A stretch of 64,000 nt of DNA from CAVURS01 sp963795385 (GCA_963795385.1 CAWCHK010000003.1:434001-498000); one strand, 5' to 3'. Counted from the stretch's first letter, positions 18,967 through 27,576 are shown. The notes: generated from the sequence alone by a model not told the origin. Translations and numbers: made by a program.

Positions 18967-19773
18967 GTGGCGACACCTCCGCGGGGAGAGCAGCCGGGTC
19001 CGGACCCGACATCGGCCTCGGCCGGCGTCCAGTCGGTCGACCGGGCTGCGCAGGTGCTCGAGATCCTGGCCCGCAGGGGTGGGGCCGGCGTGAGCGAGAT
19101 CGCGGCCGACCTCGGCGTCCACAAGTCGACGGCGTTCCGGTTGCTCAGCGCTCTGGAAGAGCACGACCTGGTCGCTCAGGCCCGGCACCGGGGCAACTAC
19201 GAGCTCGGCTTCGGGATCTTGCGGCTGGCCAGCGCTGTGCCCGGCCGGATGGATCTCGTCCGCCAGGGCCGGCCGGTGTGCGAGGAGCTGGCCCGGACGA
19301 TGGCCGAGACGGTCAACCTCGCGGTGCTGCGCTCGCACTACGCGGTCAACCTGGACCAGGTGCGCGGGCCGGCGGCCGTCTCGGCGCAGAACTGGGTGGG
19401 TCAGCTGACGCCGCTGCACGCCACGTCCAGCGGCAAGATCATCCTGGCCAACCAGCCCGCGGAACGCCGCGACCAGCTGCTCGCCGAGTCCGGTCTCAAG
19501 CGCTACACGCCGCGGACGGTGACATCGCGCGCGGTCCTGGAGCAGCAGTTCGCCGAGGCCCTGGAGCGCGGATGGGCCGCCACCTTGGAGGAGTACGAGG
19601 TCGGCCTGAACGCGATGGCCGCGCCGATCCGCGACCCGGCGGGCGACGTCGTGGGCGCCGTCAGCGTCTCCGGCCCGGCCTACCGGCTGGGCGAGGAACG
19701 GATGGCGGCCCTGGCGCCGGCTCTGGTCGAGGGCGGGGCCCGGATCAGCAGCCGGCTGGGCTACCTCGGCTGA
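18967..19773 (+). CDS. IclR-family transcriptional regulator (3 of 3)
   Basis: 268 residues, start GTG at 18967 directly behind a TAGGAT -10 (leaderless). HTH: VQSVDRAAQVLEILARRGGAG then VSEIAADLGVHKSTAFRLLSAL; effector domain: LHATSSGKIILANQ, WAATLEEYEVGLNAMAAPI, VSVSGPAYRLG. Its recognition helix (GVHKSTAFRL) is identical to that of the first IclR, suggesting overlapping operator preference. The CGCAA-type operator over its own promoter makes it the best candidate for control of the betB, metF and dimethylglycine oxidase units. It overlaps the convergent reductase gene by 13 bp. Confidence 0.93.
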   Translation: MATPPRGEQPGPDPTSASAGVQSVDRAAQVLEILARRGGAGVSEIAADLGVHKSTAFRLLSALEEHDLVAQARHRGNYELGFGILRLASAVPGRMDLVRQGRPVCEELARTMAETVNLAVLRSHYAVNLDQVRGPAAVSAQNWVGQLTPLHATSSGKIILANQPAERRDQLLAESGLKRYTPRTVTSRAVLEQQFAEALERGWAATLEEYEVGLNAMAAPIRDPAGDVVGAVSVSGPAYRLGEERMAALAPALVEGGARISSRLGYLG

Positions 19774-20945
19774 GGCTGGGCCTGCCCCAGCGAACGGCGC
19801 CACCGGGTGAAGGGCCGCGGCCGGTCCAGGCCGAGCACCGCCACCGGCTCGCCGTCGCGCCGGTAGACCGCGAGCAGGCTGCGCTCCTGCTCGCTGCCCT
19901 CCTCGACGGTGACCTCGTCGTCCGGTCGCGCGTGGCCGGCGAACTGGATCCGCAGGCCGTACTGGTCGGACCAGAAGTACGGCGCGCGGCCGCCTCTGAT
20001 CTTCGGCGGCTCCGTCCCCAGAAGCGTTGCCGCAGCCAGCGGTCCGCGCTCGTGGGCGGAGGTCCAGTGCTCGACGCGCTGCGGTCCGCCGAGCTCCGCG
20101 TCGTACCAGGCCGCGCAGTCCCCCACCGCCACCACGCCGGGACGGCCGGTCGCGCCGGCCGCGTCGCAGTGGATCCCGCCGTGGCGCGGGTCCAGGGTCA
20201 GCCCGCTACCGGCCAGCCAACCGGTCACCGGGCGGGCCCCGATCCCGATGACGACGACGTCCGCCGGCAGGACGCGACCGTCGAGGAGCTCGACACCCTC
20301 GACCGACCCCGAGCCGACCAGCCGCTTGACGCCGACCCCGCACTCCAGCGTCGTGCCCCCGGCCGCGTGGAGGCCACCGAGGACGCGGGCCATCTCCGGG
20401 CCGACCTGGACGACGAGCGGCAGCGGTGCGGCCTCGACCACCGTCACCGCCAGCCCCAGATGGCGGGCGGTCGATGCGACCTCGGAGCCGATGAACCCGC
20501 CTCCCACGACGACCAGCCGGCCGCCCCGCGCCAGGTCCGTCCGCAGGGTCCGGGCGTCATCGACGGTCCGCAGCAGGTGGACGCCGGCCAGGGCGGGGCT
20601 GCCCGGTAGCGACATCGGCGCTGCGCCGGTCGCCAGGACGACGCCGTCCGCGCCGATCTCGTCGCCGTTCGCGATCGACACCACCGTGCGGTCCGGATCC
20701 AACGCGGTCGCCGGCGCGCCCAGCCGCCAGTCGATCTCCAGGTCCTCGCCGGGCATCTCCAGGCTGAGCTCGGGTTCCTCGACGGCACCGGCGAGGAACT
20801 CCTTGGACAACGGCGGCCGGTCATACGGTCGATGCGGCTCGGCTCCGATGATGGTCAGGGCACCGTCGTATCCCTGCGCTCGCAGCGCCCGAGCGGTGCT
20901 GATGCCGGCGAGTGACCCGCCGACGACCACGATCCGCTTCACCAT
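19761..20945 (-). CDS. FAD-dependent NAD(P)H:ferredoxin reductase
   Basis: 394 residues. Two Rossmann motifs, VVVGGSLAGISTARAL for FAD near the start and VVVGGGFIGSEVAS for NAD(P)H near residue 150, then the FAD-contacting VGDCAAW and a C-terminal reductase domain ending PFTRWRRSLG. This is the class that reduces Rieske or [2Fe-2S] ferredoxins for oxygenases and P450s. It follows the Rieske ferredoxin with a 22-bp gap, so the two form a redox pair. No oxygenase is present in the window. It may serve an oxygenase elsewhere or the corrinoid activator nearby. Confidence 0.9.
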   Translation of the reverse strand: MVKRIVVVGGSLAGISTARALRAQGYDGALTIIGAEPHRPYDRPPLSKEFLAGAVEEPELSLEMPGEDLEIDWRLGAPATALDPDRTVVSIANGDEIGADGVVLATGAAPMSLPGSPALAGVHLLRTVDDARTLRTDLARGGRLVVVGGGFIGSEVASTARHLGLAVTVVEAAPLPLVVQVGPEMARVLGGLHAAGGTTLECGVGVKRLVGSGSVEGVELLDGRVLPADVVVIGIGARPVTGWLAGSGLTLDPRHGGIHCDAAGATGRPGVVAVGDCAAWYDAELGGPQRVEHWTSAHERGPLAAATLLGTEPPKIRGGRAPYFWSDQYGLRIQFAGHARPDDEVTVEEGSEQERSLLAVYRRDGEPVAVLGLDRPRPFTRWRRSLGQAQPQPR

Positions 20946-20967
20946 CGCCCGATCCGCCGCACGTCGT

Positions 20968-21318
20968 TCAGACCGTGCGGGCGCTGAACGGCAGGTTCGG
21001 CGGCTCGTCGCTGACGATCACGTGGATGACGTCGTCCTGGACCACCACCCGGTGGGTCCGAACCGGCAACCGCGCCGGTGGCGCGTCGACAGCGCCGGTG
21101 CGCAGGTCGAAGCGCGAGGAGTGCAGCGGGCACTCGATCTCGCAGTCCTCGAGCCAGCCGTCCGAGAGCGAGGCGTCCTGGTGCGAGCAGGTGTCGTCGA
21201 TCGCGAAGATCTGGCCGTCCTCGGTGTGGAAGAGCGCGATCGCCGGGTCGACGACCGGCGCCGCGACGCGACGCGAGGATCCCGGCGGGAGCTCCGAGAC
21301 GGGACAGATGGCGAGCAT
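20968..21318 (-). CDS. Rieske-type [2Fe-2S] ferredoxin
   Basis: 116 residues, soluble electron carrier. Cluster ligands are CSHQDASLSDGW (Cys, His) and CEIECPLHSSRFDL (Cys-x2-His), the canonical C-x-H and C-x2-H pattern. Length and the absence of a signal peptide or membrane anchor indicate a ferredoxin component rather than an oxygenase subunit. Co-directional with and immediately upstream of its likely reductase. Candidate donor to the RACo-like activator or to an unseen Rieske oxygenase. Confidence 0.93.
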   Translation of the reverse strand: MLAICPVSELPPGSSRRVAAPVVDPAIALFHTEDGQIFAIDDTCSHQDASLSDGWLEDCEIECPLHSSRFDLRTGAVDAPPARLPVRTHRVVVQDDVIHVIVSDEPPNLPFSARTV

Positions 21319-21525
21319 GGTGAACCGTTCCTGACGAGGGGCGTTCCAGGCCGGTCACAGGATAGTGGCCTGACCGGTGAGTCAGGAATCGAACTCGCAC
21401 CGCCACGAGCTTCGCCGCCGGCCTCGCCACCGCTGCCGCCGTTCTCGCGCCAGACGACGTGCCCGTCCACGATCCGACCGATCAGCCCCAGCCGGTGGAC
21501 GAACCGCTGCCCAGCGGGCCGCTCG

Positions 21526-21696
21526 TCACGCGTCCCGTCCGACGCCGGCCCGGTGCAGCCGTGCGACCATCCCGGCCAGCTCGCGGTTGCCCGCCTGCCA
21601 CCACCGCACGCCGGCCAGCCGGTCCAGGACGGCGTCGAGGTCACCGAGCACCTGCTCGGCGCCGTACGACGGTGGGGACACCCCCTGGCTGGACAT
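21526..21696 (-). pseudogene. Remnant resembling the N-terminus of a DUF222/HNH (13E12-type) protein
   Basis: A 56-residue frame from ATG 21696 (behind TAGCGT with a 7-base gap) encodes QVLGDLDAVLDRLAGVRWW and RELAGMVARLHRAG, like the first helices of DUF222 proteins, then stops at 21526. Another frame runs on to about 21370 with low-complexity GGSGGEAGGEARGGA. Full-length family members are several hundred residues, so this is a truncated copy. Family assignment rests on one short stretch. Confidence 0.4.
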
Positions 21697-21818
21697 GGCC
21701 GGAACGCTAGGGACAGCCTCCGACAATTCACCCAGAACGGATCCGCCGCAGCGCCAGACCGCCCGGTTGCCGAGTCGCGGAGCAGCACGAGCAGAAGGGA
21801 GCCAACGGCAGGAACAGG

Positions 21819-21890
21819 TGGGCGATACTGGGTTCGAACCAGTGACCTCCTCGGTGTGAACGAGGCGCTCTACCACTGAGCCAATCGCCC
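21819..21890 (-). tRNA. tRNA-Val(CAC)
   Basis: 72-nt cloverleaf: acceptor GGGCGAT/ATCGCCC, D-arm GCTCAGTGGTAGAGC, anticodon stem CCTCG/CGAGG with loop TTCACAC (anticodon CAC), T-arm with GGTTCGAACC. CCA is not encoded. A second Val tRNA (GAC) is at 30105-30176. Confidence 0.95.
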
Positions 21891-21939
21891 GCGGACCGGA
21901 CCAGCCGGCGCGACGGCAGCGATGCTATCCGGTCGGCCG

Positions 21940-22440
21940 TCAGGCGTGCAGACCGCTCCACGACGGCACCCACGAGCTCGGCACGAAGCCCGGCACGCCC
22001 GAGAGCCGCAGGGTCAGCCAGACCAGGGCGAGCAGCAGGACGAGGGTGCCCAGCCCGAGCAGCAGCCGGACCACGAGGGGCTGGCGGCCGGCCCAGTCGG
22101 TCCACCGGCCGACCTGGTCCCGGGCGTAGGCGAGCAGCCGCTGGGCCCACTCGAACTCCGACGCGAGGATCGCCAGCCCGGCGAAGACCACCAGCCAGCC
22201 CGGGCCCGGAGCGGGGATCAGCACCAGACCGAGCACCGTGACCAGGCCCCCGACGACGCCGACCAGGACCCGGTAGATCAGGTGGCTCCTGGGGTTGGCC
22301 CGGATCTTGCGGCGCCAGGCCCAGTCGCGGCTCTCCGGGTCACCTCGCCGTTGCTCGCGCACGCCTTCCCGCACGCCTTCCCGCAGGTCCTCCCGCACGT
22401 CCTCAGGCCCCTCCGCCCGCTCCTGCCCACGCACCTCCAC
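21940..22440 (-). CDS. TIGR02611-type small membrane protein (PGPGW motif)
   Basis: 166 residues, GTG start. A charged N-terminal region rich in Arg and Glu precedes two hydrophobic hairpins: VLVGVVGGLVTVLGLVLIPA followed by the PGPGW motif and LVVFAGLAILASEF, then LVVRLLLGLGTLVLLLALVW. The PGPGW motif defines the TIGR02611 family of actinobacterial membrane proteins of unknown function. Topology suggests three membrane segments with the N-terminus in the cytoplasm. No operon partner is visible. Confidence 0.8.
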   Translation of the reverse strand: MEVRGQERAEGPEDVREDLREGVREGVREQRRGDPESRDWAWRRKIRANPRSHLIYRVLVGVVGGLVTVLGLVLIPAPGPGWLVVFAGLAILASEFEWAQRLLAYARDQVGRWTDWAGRQPLVVRLLLGLGTLVLLLALVWLTLRLSGVPGFVPSSWVPSWSGLHA

Positions 22441-22614
22441 CGGGACATGCTAAGCAGGCGCCGTCCCACCCACCGGAGTGGCGATTCCCCGCGGGCCCTC
22501 CGGCGTGCTTCACTACGCAAGCGTTTGAGGGTTGTCACGGCCGTCGGGGGCGTGCCTCACTCGCCAGGCTGGCCACCCTCCCGACGGGTTCCGGGCACCG
22601 ATGAGGGAGGCGTC

Positions 22615-23022
22615 ATGCAGCAGGCCACCGTGGTCGAGGAGCTCGCGCTCCACCTGGTCGTCGCCGGTCAGCCCGGGCTCCCGATGACCGCCGAGCTCCG
22701 CTACGAGACCAGTGACCCCTACGCCGTGCACGCGACCTTCCGGGCCGAGGACAGCGAGGTCACCTGGGTCCTGGCCCGCGAGCTCCTGATGACCGGCCTC
22801 CAGGCGGTGAGCGGCATCGGCGACGTCAAGGTGCAGCCCTGCGAGGAGAGTCCCGGGACGGTCGTCCTGATCCAGCTGTCCTCCCCCGACGGCGTGGCCG
22901 TGCTCGCCGCCAGCGCCGACGACCTGCGCGGCTTCCTCCTGCGCACCTGCGACCAGGTGCCCCCCGGCGCCGAGCCGCTGCACCTCGACCTCGACCTCAA
23001 GCTCGCCCAGCTGCTCGCGTAG
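22615..23022 (+). CDS. SsgA-like (SALP) sporulation/cell-division regulator
   Basis: 135 residues from ATG 22615 with GGGAGG 5 bases upstream. The sequence has the SsgA-family pattern: LRYETSDPYAVHATFRA, VTWVLARELLMTGL, GDVKVQPCEESPGTVVLIQLSSP and DLRGFLLRTCDQVPPGAE. Family members control septum placement in filamentous actinomycetes and act at the division site. Presence implies a lineage with SALPs but does not prove sporulation. Monocistronic; convergent with pabC. Confidence 0.93.
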   Translation: MQQATVVEELALHLVVAGQPGLPMTAELRYETSDPYAVHATFRAEDSEVTWVLARELLMTGLQAVSGIGDVKVQPCEESPGTVVLIQLSSPDGVAVLAASADDLRGFLLRTCDQVPPGAEPLHLDLDLKLAQLLA

Positions 23023-23031
23023 CCGCTTCGG

Positions 23032-23874
23032 CTAGGGATCCATCCCCTGGGCGGCCCGGTCGGCGAAGATCGCGGCCGCCCGTGCACCGAGCAGTCCCGG
23101 CGCCGAGAGCCGGCGCCCGTCGAGATCGTGCACGGCCTGCACGTCCCGGATCGACGACGTCAGCAGGACCTCGTCGGCCGCCCCCAGCACCTCGACCGGC
23201 AGCGTCTCCTCGGCGATCGGCAGCCCCGCCTCGCCCGCCCACTCCAGCAGCAGCTGCCGGCTGATCCCGGCCAGGCACCCGGACGACAGCGGCGGCGTCA
23301 CCAGCCGCCCGTCGAGGGCCACCACGACATTGCTCCCCGTCCCCTCGCACAGCTCGCCCCTGGTGTTGGCCAGGATCGCCTCGGACGCGCCGCGGGCCTT
23401 GGCGTAGGCGAGGGCGACGACGTTCTCGGCGTACGACGTGGTCTTGAGTCCGGCGACCGCGCTGCGCTCGTTGCGCACCCACGGCACGACGACGGCGGCG
23501 CTCGTCGCCGGCGGCGGCTCCTGGCCGACCGCCTGCAGGACGTACGTCGCGGCGCCCGGCACCCGCTCGGAGCCGAGCGGTCCGGGGCCGCCGGTGAGCG
23601 TGATCCGGAGCCGGCCGAAGGCGAGCGGCGCGTCAGCCGACAGGAGCTCGGCGACGCCGGCCCGCAGCCGGTCCAGGTCGGGCTGCGGGAGCCCCAGCCC
23701 CGCCGCCGACCGGGCCAGCCGGTCCAGGTGCCGGGTCAGGGCGAAGACCTCGCCGCGCAGGATCTTGCAGGTCTCGAACACCCCGTCTCCGACGGTGAGC
23801 CCGTGGTCGTTGGCCAGCAGCACCGGCTCGTCGCCGTCGAGGAGCCGGCCGTCCACCCAGGCGCGCGCGGTCAT
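23032..23874 (-). CDS. pabC: Aminodeoxychorismate lyase-like class IV aminotransferase
   Basis: 281 residues, PLP-dependent fold type IV. It contains LLANDHGLTVGDGVFET (family N-terminal motif), the PLP-lysine region GLKTTSYAENVVAL, and EAILANTRGELCEGTGSNVVV. The ATG at 23874 overlaps the pabB stop (ATGA), so it is coupled to a chorismate enzyme, favouring release of p-aminobenzoate from aminodeoxychorismate for folate synthesis over branched-chain or D-amino-acid transamination. This is folate supply in a genome with heavy THF use upstream. Confidence 0.88.
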   Translation of the reverse strand: MTARAWVDGRLLDGDEPVLLANDHGLTVGDGVFETCKILRGEVFALTRHLDRLARSAAGLGLPQPDLDRLRAGVAELLSADAPLAFGRLRITLTGGPGPLGSERVPGAATYVLQAVGQEPPPATSAAVVVPWVRNERSAVAGLKTTSYAENVVALAYAKARGASEAILANTRGELCEGTGSNVVVALDGRLVTPPLSSGCLAGISRQLLLEWAGEAGLPIAEETLPVEVLGAADEVLLTSSIRDVQAVHDLDGRRLSAPGLLGARAAAIFADRAAQGMDP

Positions 23875-24899
23875 GGGACGACCCTGCCAGATGCCAGCGC
23901 CACCAGACGAGCGGCCTTCAGCTCGGTCTCGGCCCACTCCAGCTCCGGCTCGGAGCCCCAGGTGATGCCGGCCCCGGTCCCGAAGCGCAGGACCCGACGG
24001 CCCTCCTGCGCCACCCAGAAGGTCCGGATCCCGACCGCCAGCTCGCCGCGCGAGCGGTCCGCGTCGACCCAGCCGACGGCCCCGCAGTAGGGCCCGCGGG
24101 GAGCCGGCTCCAGGTCGGCGATCGCCTGCAGCGCAGTCGACTTCGGGGCACCGGACACCGACCCGGGCGGGAAGGCCGCCGCCAGCAGGTCGACCCAGCC
24201 GGCACCGGGGCGCAGCGTTCCGCGCACCGTCGAGACCAGGTGCACCAGGCCGGGGTGCTCCTGGACCTCCAGCAGGTGCGGCACCGCGATCGTGCCTGGC
24301 TCGCAGACCCGCGACAGGTCGTTGCGCACCAGGTCGACGATCATGACGTTCTCGTCGACGTCCTTGGGCAGCAGCCGGTCCGCCGTCGACGCCGTCCCCT
24401 TGATCGGGCCGGACTCCACGACCGCCCCCTCCCGCCGCAGGAACAGCTCGGGCGAGGCCGTCACGACGTCCAGGTCACGGCTCGGGACCCGCACCACCCC
24501 GGCGTACGGCGCGGGGTTGCCCGCCGCGAGCAGGCCGGCCAGCGCCAGGCTGTCGGCCTCGGCCGGCAGGTCGTGCTCGACGACCCGGCAGACGTTGACC
24601 TGGTAGACCGTGCCGCGAGCGATCCGCTCCCGGACCTCACGGCAGGCCGACACGTACGCTGGGCGGTCCATCGACGTCCGCCACGGGCCGTCGAGGGCGG
24701 TCCAGGGCCGCGCGACCGCGGGCAGAGGCGCCGGGCGGACGTCGGCGAAGCGCGCGCAGGTGAGCCGCCCCTCGAACGTCGCCACGACGGCCCAGAAGCC
24801 GTCACCGTCGAGGGCGGCCGGGTCGTCGGTGAGGTCGATGCAGGACGTCGCGAGGCGCCCGCCGAGCCACGCGAACGCCTCGGGGTCGACGTCGGCCAC
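23871..24899 (-). CDS. pabB: Aminodeoxychorismate synthase component I (PabB-like)
   Basis: 342 residues forming one chorismate-binding domain. Motifs: YQVNVCRV, SPELFLRR, the PIKGTA signature, DLVRNDLSRVCEPGT and GSVSGAPK. It is shorter than full PabB because the N-terminal anthranilate-synthase-like segment is reduced. The GTG at 24899 lies 6 bases after TACCGT, so the message is probably leaderless. Coupled to pabC; divergent from the CapA-like gene, whose leaderless promoter faces it within 30 bp. Its product with PabC is p-aminobenzoate. Confidence 0.88.
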   Translation of the reverse strand: MADVDPEAFAWLGGRLATSCIDLTDDPAALDGDGFWAVVATFEGRLTCARFADVRPAPLPAVARPWTALDGPWRTSMDRPAYVSACREVRERIARGTVYQVNVCRVVEHDLPAEADSLALAGLLAAGNPAPYAGVVRVPSRDLDVVTASPELFLRREGAVVESGPIKGTASTADRLLPKDVDENVMIVDLVRNDLSRVCEPGTIAVPHLLEVQEHPGLVHLVSTVRGTLRPGAGWVDLLAAAFPPGSVSGAPKSTALQAIADLEPAPRGPYCGAVGWVDADRSRGELAVGIRTFWVAQEGRRVLRFGTGAGITWGSEPELEWAETELKAARLVALASGRVVP

Positions 24900-24929
24900 G
24901 AGCAGACGGTAGCGACCTAGACTCCGCCC
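24900..24929. promoter_or_regulatory. Back-to-back leaderless promoters for pabB and the CapA-like gene
   Basis: Minus strand: TACCGT, six bases, GTG (pabB). Plus strand: TAGACT (24918-24923), six bases, GTG 24930. Both -10 hexamers fit inside a 30-bp divergent intergenic region, so the two polymerases compete or are mutually exclusive. Confidence 0.6.
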
Positions 24930-26081
24930 GTGCGATCGAGACGGGGGGTGCGGCGGGTGCGGCGGGTACGGCGGCTCCGACCGGTCGCCCTCGCCGTCAC
25001 GATCGCTGGCCTCTGCGCCATGGCGGCCTGCTCCGAGAGCAGCCCCGGCCCCGCCGCCGCCACCGGCCGGCCGTCGTCACCCCCCGCCGGCACCTCCAGC
25101 GGTCCGGCGAGCAGCCCGGCCTCCGGCCCGTCGCCGGCCGCGCCCGGCGTCCGGCCGGTGACGCTGTCCTTCGCCGGCGACGTGCACTTCGCCACCAAGC
25201 TGGCGCCCCTGCTCGACGACCCGGCCACGGCCCTGACCTCGCTGCGGCCCTACCTCTCCCCCGCCGACTTCTCGATGGTCAACCTCGAGACCTCGATCAC
25301 GACGCGTGGCACGGCCCAGCCCAAGCAGTTTCACTTCCGGGCCCCGGCGACCGCCCTGGACGCCGTCCGGTCGGCGGGCGTCGACGCCATCACCATGGCC
25401 AACAACCACGCGGCCGACTACGGGCCGGTCGGGCTGTCCGACACGCTGAAGGCGTTGCAGCACAGCCCGATTCCCGTTGTCGGCATCGGCGCCGATGCCG
25501 AGGCGGCGTTCGCCCCGCTCGTCGTCGACCTCCGCGGGACCAGGGTCGCCGTGCTCGCCGCGCTCCAGGTCCCGGACTGGACCGCCGGGCACTTCGCGGC
25601 CGGCGCCCACACGCCGGGCGTCGCCACCGCGCTCGACCCGGCCCGTCTGGTCGCCTCCGTCCGCGCGGCGAAGCGGAAGGCCGACGTCGTCGTGGTCTTC
25701 ATGCACTGGGGTACCGAGTACACGTCCTGCCCGAGCTCGCTGCAGCGCTCGACGGCCACGGCCCTCGCCTCGGCGGGGGCCTCGGTCATCGTCGGGTCAC
25801 ACGTGCACGAGCAGCAGGGCGCCGGCTGGCTCGGCTCCACCTACGTCGACTACGGCCTGGGCAACTTCGTGTGGTGGCGGCGGCAGAGCGTCGTGCAGAC
25901 CTACAGCGGCGTCCTGACTCTCACCCTCGCCGGTCACCGGGTCGCGTCGGCCCGGTGGCTGCCGATGCTCGTGGGCGCGAGCGGGCTGCCCGCCGTACCC
26001 GCACCGGCCGAGCAGGCCCGGCTCGCGGCGTACCGCAATGGGTTGCGGTCCTGCGCCGGGCTCACCGCACGCCCGGCCTGA
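24930..26081 (+). CDS. CapA/PGA-type metallophosphatase-fold lipoprotein
   Basis: 383 residues. N-terminus: Arg-rich n-region, hydrophobic ALAVTIAGLCAMAAC ending in a lipobox-like AAC, then a Pro/Ser-rich linker. The CapA domain has SFAGDVHFATK, VNLETSITTRG, ITMANNHAADYG, VVVFMHWGTEY and VIVGSHVHEQQ, the usual metal-site positions, and closes with YGLGNFVWW. Homologues are implicated in capsule or poly-gamma-glutamate handling; here there is no other capsule gene, so the substrate is unknown. Start GTG is leaderless behind TAGACT. Confidence 0.88.
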   Translation: MRSRRGVRRVRRVRRLRPVALAVTIAGLCAMAACSESSPGPAAATGRPSSPPAGTSSGPASSPASGPSPAAPGVRPVTLSFAGDVHFATKLAPLLDDPATALTSLRPYLSPADFSMVNLETSITTRGTAQPKQFHFRAPATALDAVRSAGVDAITMANNHAADYGPVGLSDTLKALQHSPIPVVGIGADAEAAFAPLVVDLRGTRVAVLAALQVPDWTAGHFAAGAHTPGVATALDPARLVASVRAAKRKADVVVVFMHWGTEYTSCPSSLQRSTATALASAGASVIVGSHVHEQQGAGWLGSTYVDYGLGNFVWWRRQSVVQTYSGVLTLTLAGHRVASARWLPMLVGASGLPAVPAPAEQARLAAYRNGLRSCAGLTARPA

Positions 26082-26083
26082 GG

Positions 26084-26602
26084 TCAGCGGCCGGTCACGC
26101 CGTCCAGCGCCTCGCGCAGCAGGTCGGCGTGACCGTTGTGCCGGGAGTACTCGGCGATCATGTGCACGTAGACCATCCGCAGGGAGAACGCCTCCCCGTG
26201 ATGGTCGAGCTCGTGCTCGAACGGCAGGTCGGCGACCGCCAGGTCGGCCAGCCGCCACTCCTCCTGGAGCCGCTCCACCGCAGCTTCAGCCTCGGCCGGG
26301 TCCAGCGCGTCGAAGTCGTGGTCCTTGCCCAGCGCCGGGTCGTACAGCGGCTCGACGTCCTGGCCCGCGGCCTGCCGCCGGAACCAGCCCCGCTCGACCT
26401 TGGCCAGGTGCCGGACCAGCCCGAGCAGCGAGAGGTTGGACGACCCGAGCGGCCGTGCGGCCAGCTGCTCGCCGGTGAGCCCGGCGCAGATGTTGAGCAG
26501 GGTCGCCCGCTCCCAGGCGAGGTATCCCTCCAGCATCGGCCGGTCCGGCCCGGTGAGCGGGCCGTCGACCGGGGCGGGTGTGGGTGCGGTCCAGCTGCTC
26601 AT
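26084..26602 (-). CDS. DinB-like (DUF664) four-helix protein
   Basis: 172 residues from ATG 26602. Contains MLEGYLAWERATLLNICAGLT, LLGLVRHLAKVERGWF and YVHMIAEYSRHNGHADLLRE; the His in LVRHL and two His in the last motif match the metal-binding triad of DinB/YfiT-like proteins, some of which are thiol-dependent S-transferases. Starts 2 bp after the PAP2 gene, so the pair is cotranscribed. Specific reaction unknown. Confidence 0.85.
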   Translation of the reverse strand: MSSWTAPTPAPVDGPLTGPDRPMLEGYLAWERATLLNICAGLTGEQLAARPLGSSNLSLLGLVRHLAKVERGWFRRQAAGQDVEPLYDPALGKDHDFDALDPAEAEAAVERLQEEWRLADLAVADLPFEHELDHHGEAFSLRMVYVHMIAEYSRHNGHADLLREALDGVTGR

Positions 26603-26604
26603 GC

Positions 26605-27576
26605 CTACGTCGCCTCTCGCATCTGCAGGTCCGGCACGAGCCGGCCGTCGGCGTCCTCTGGGTCCCCGGCGGGCCTGCGACGCCGGCGCTCGGTCATCGC
26701 GCGCCACAGCCTGCGGACGCCGTACACGCTCCAGGCGGCGACGCAGAGGATCGCGATGGCGACGATGCCGTCCAGCCACCAGTGGTTGCCTGTCACCACC
26801 ACGAACAGGATCGTGAGTACGGCGTGCAGGGGCCCGATGTAGCGCCAGCGGCTCGGGCTGATCCGCCAGGTGTAGTAGCCGACGAGGACCGCCCAGCCGA
26901 CGTGCAGGGACGGCATCGCCGAGAGCTGGTCGATCGGCAGCCCGTTGCTGTAGACCGACTGGCCGTAGAGCAGCGCGGTGTCGACGATCCCCGGCAGCAT
27001 CCGCGGTGGCGCCACCGGCAGGAGCTGCACCAGCAGGCAGCCGAGCGTGGTCCAGGCCAGCACCTGGCGGACCGGGCGGTACTCGTCCCGGTGCCGGGCG
27101 AAGAGCCAGAACAGGAAGACGAACATCATCGACAGGTGCATCGAGGCGTAGTAGAGGTTGGCCAGGTTGACCAGCGCGTGGTGACCGAGGAACAGGTGCT
27201 GGACGCCGTGCTCGGACGGCAGATGGACGGCGCGCTCGAACCGCTCTATCCAGCGGGCCCGGCCGAAGGCGCCCTGCCAGCCGGTCACCGAGATCTCGCC
27301 GGCGAGCTGCCACAGCCCGTAGAGCGCGCCGATGACCGCCGCCTCGCGGACGAAGGCCCCCGCAGCGCGGATCCGCCGGTCCTTGGCCGTGGCCATCGCA
27401 GCCCCGACGACGGCCAGGACGGCTCCGGCCTCGAAGGCGTGGCGCCAGGTCAGGCCGACGGTGTGCACGACGCAACTATGCCAAGGCTGAGGTCCGGCGC
27501 GGTACGAGGGAGCCGGGGACAGCTCCCCCGGCGCGAACGGGATCGGGACGTCGGTCCGAGCGCCCGGCATTGACAA
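26605..27576 (-). CDS. PAP2-family membrane phosphatase/transferase
   Basis: Up to 323 residues with about six membrane helices. The PAP2-like motifs are QLSAMPSLHVGWAV (catalytic His) and GNHWWLDGIVA (His and Asp), as in inositol-phosphoceramide-synthase-like PAP2_3 proteins. The first 36 residues are Pro-rich and unlike a membrane N-terminus; an internal GTG at 27468 (VHTVGLTWRH) may be the true start. Substrate is probably a lipid phosphate. Cotranscribed with the DinB-like gene. Confidence 0.8.
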   Translation of the reverse strand: MSMPGARTDVPIPFAPGELSPAPSYRAGPQPWHSCVVHTVGLTWRHAFEAGAVLAVVGAAMATAKDRRIRAAGAFVREAAVIGALYGLWQLAGEISVTGWQGAFGRARWIERFERAVHLPSEHGVQHLFLGHHALVNLANLYYASMHLSMMFVFLFWLFARHRDEYRPVRQVLAWTTLGCLLVQLLPVAPPRMLPGIVDTALLYGQSVYSNGLPIDQLSAMPSLHVGWAVLVGYYTWRISPSRWRYIGPLHAVLTILFVVVTGNHWWLDGIVAIAILCVAAWSVYGVRRLWRAMTERRRRRPAGDPEDADGRLVPDLQMREAT

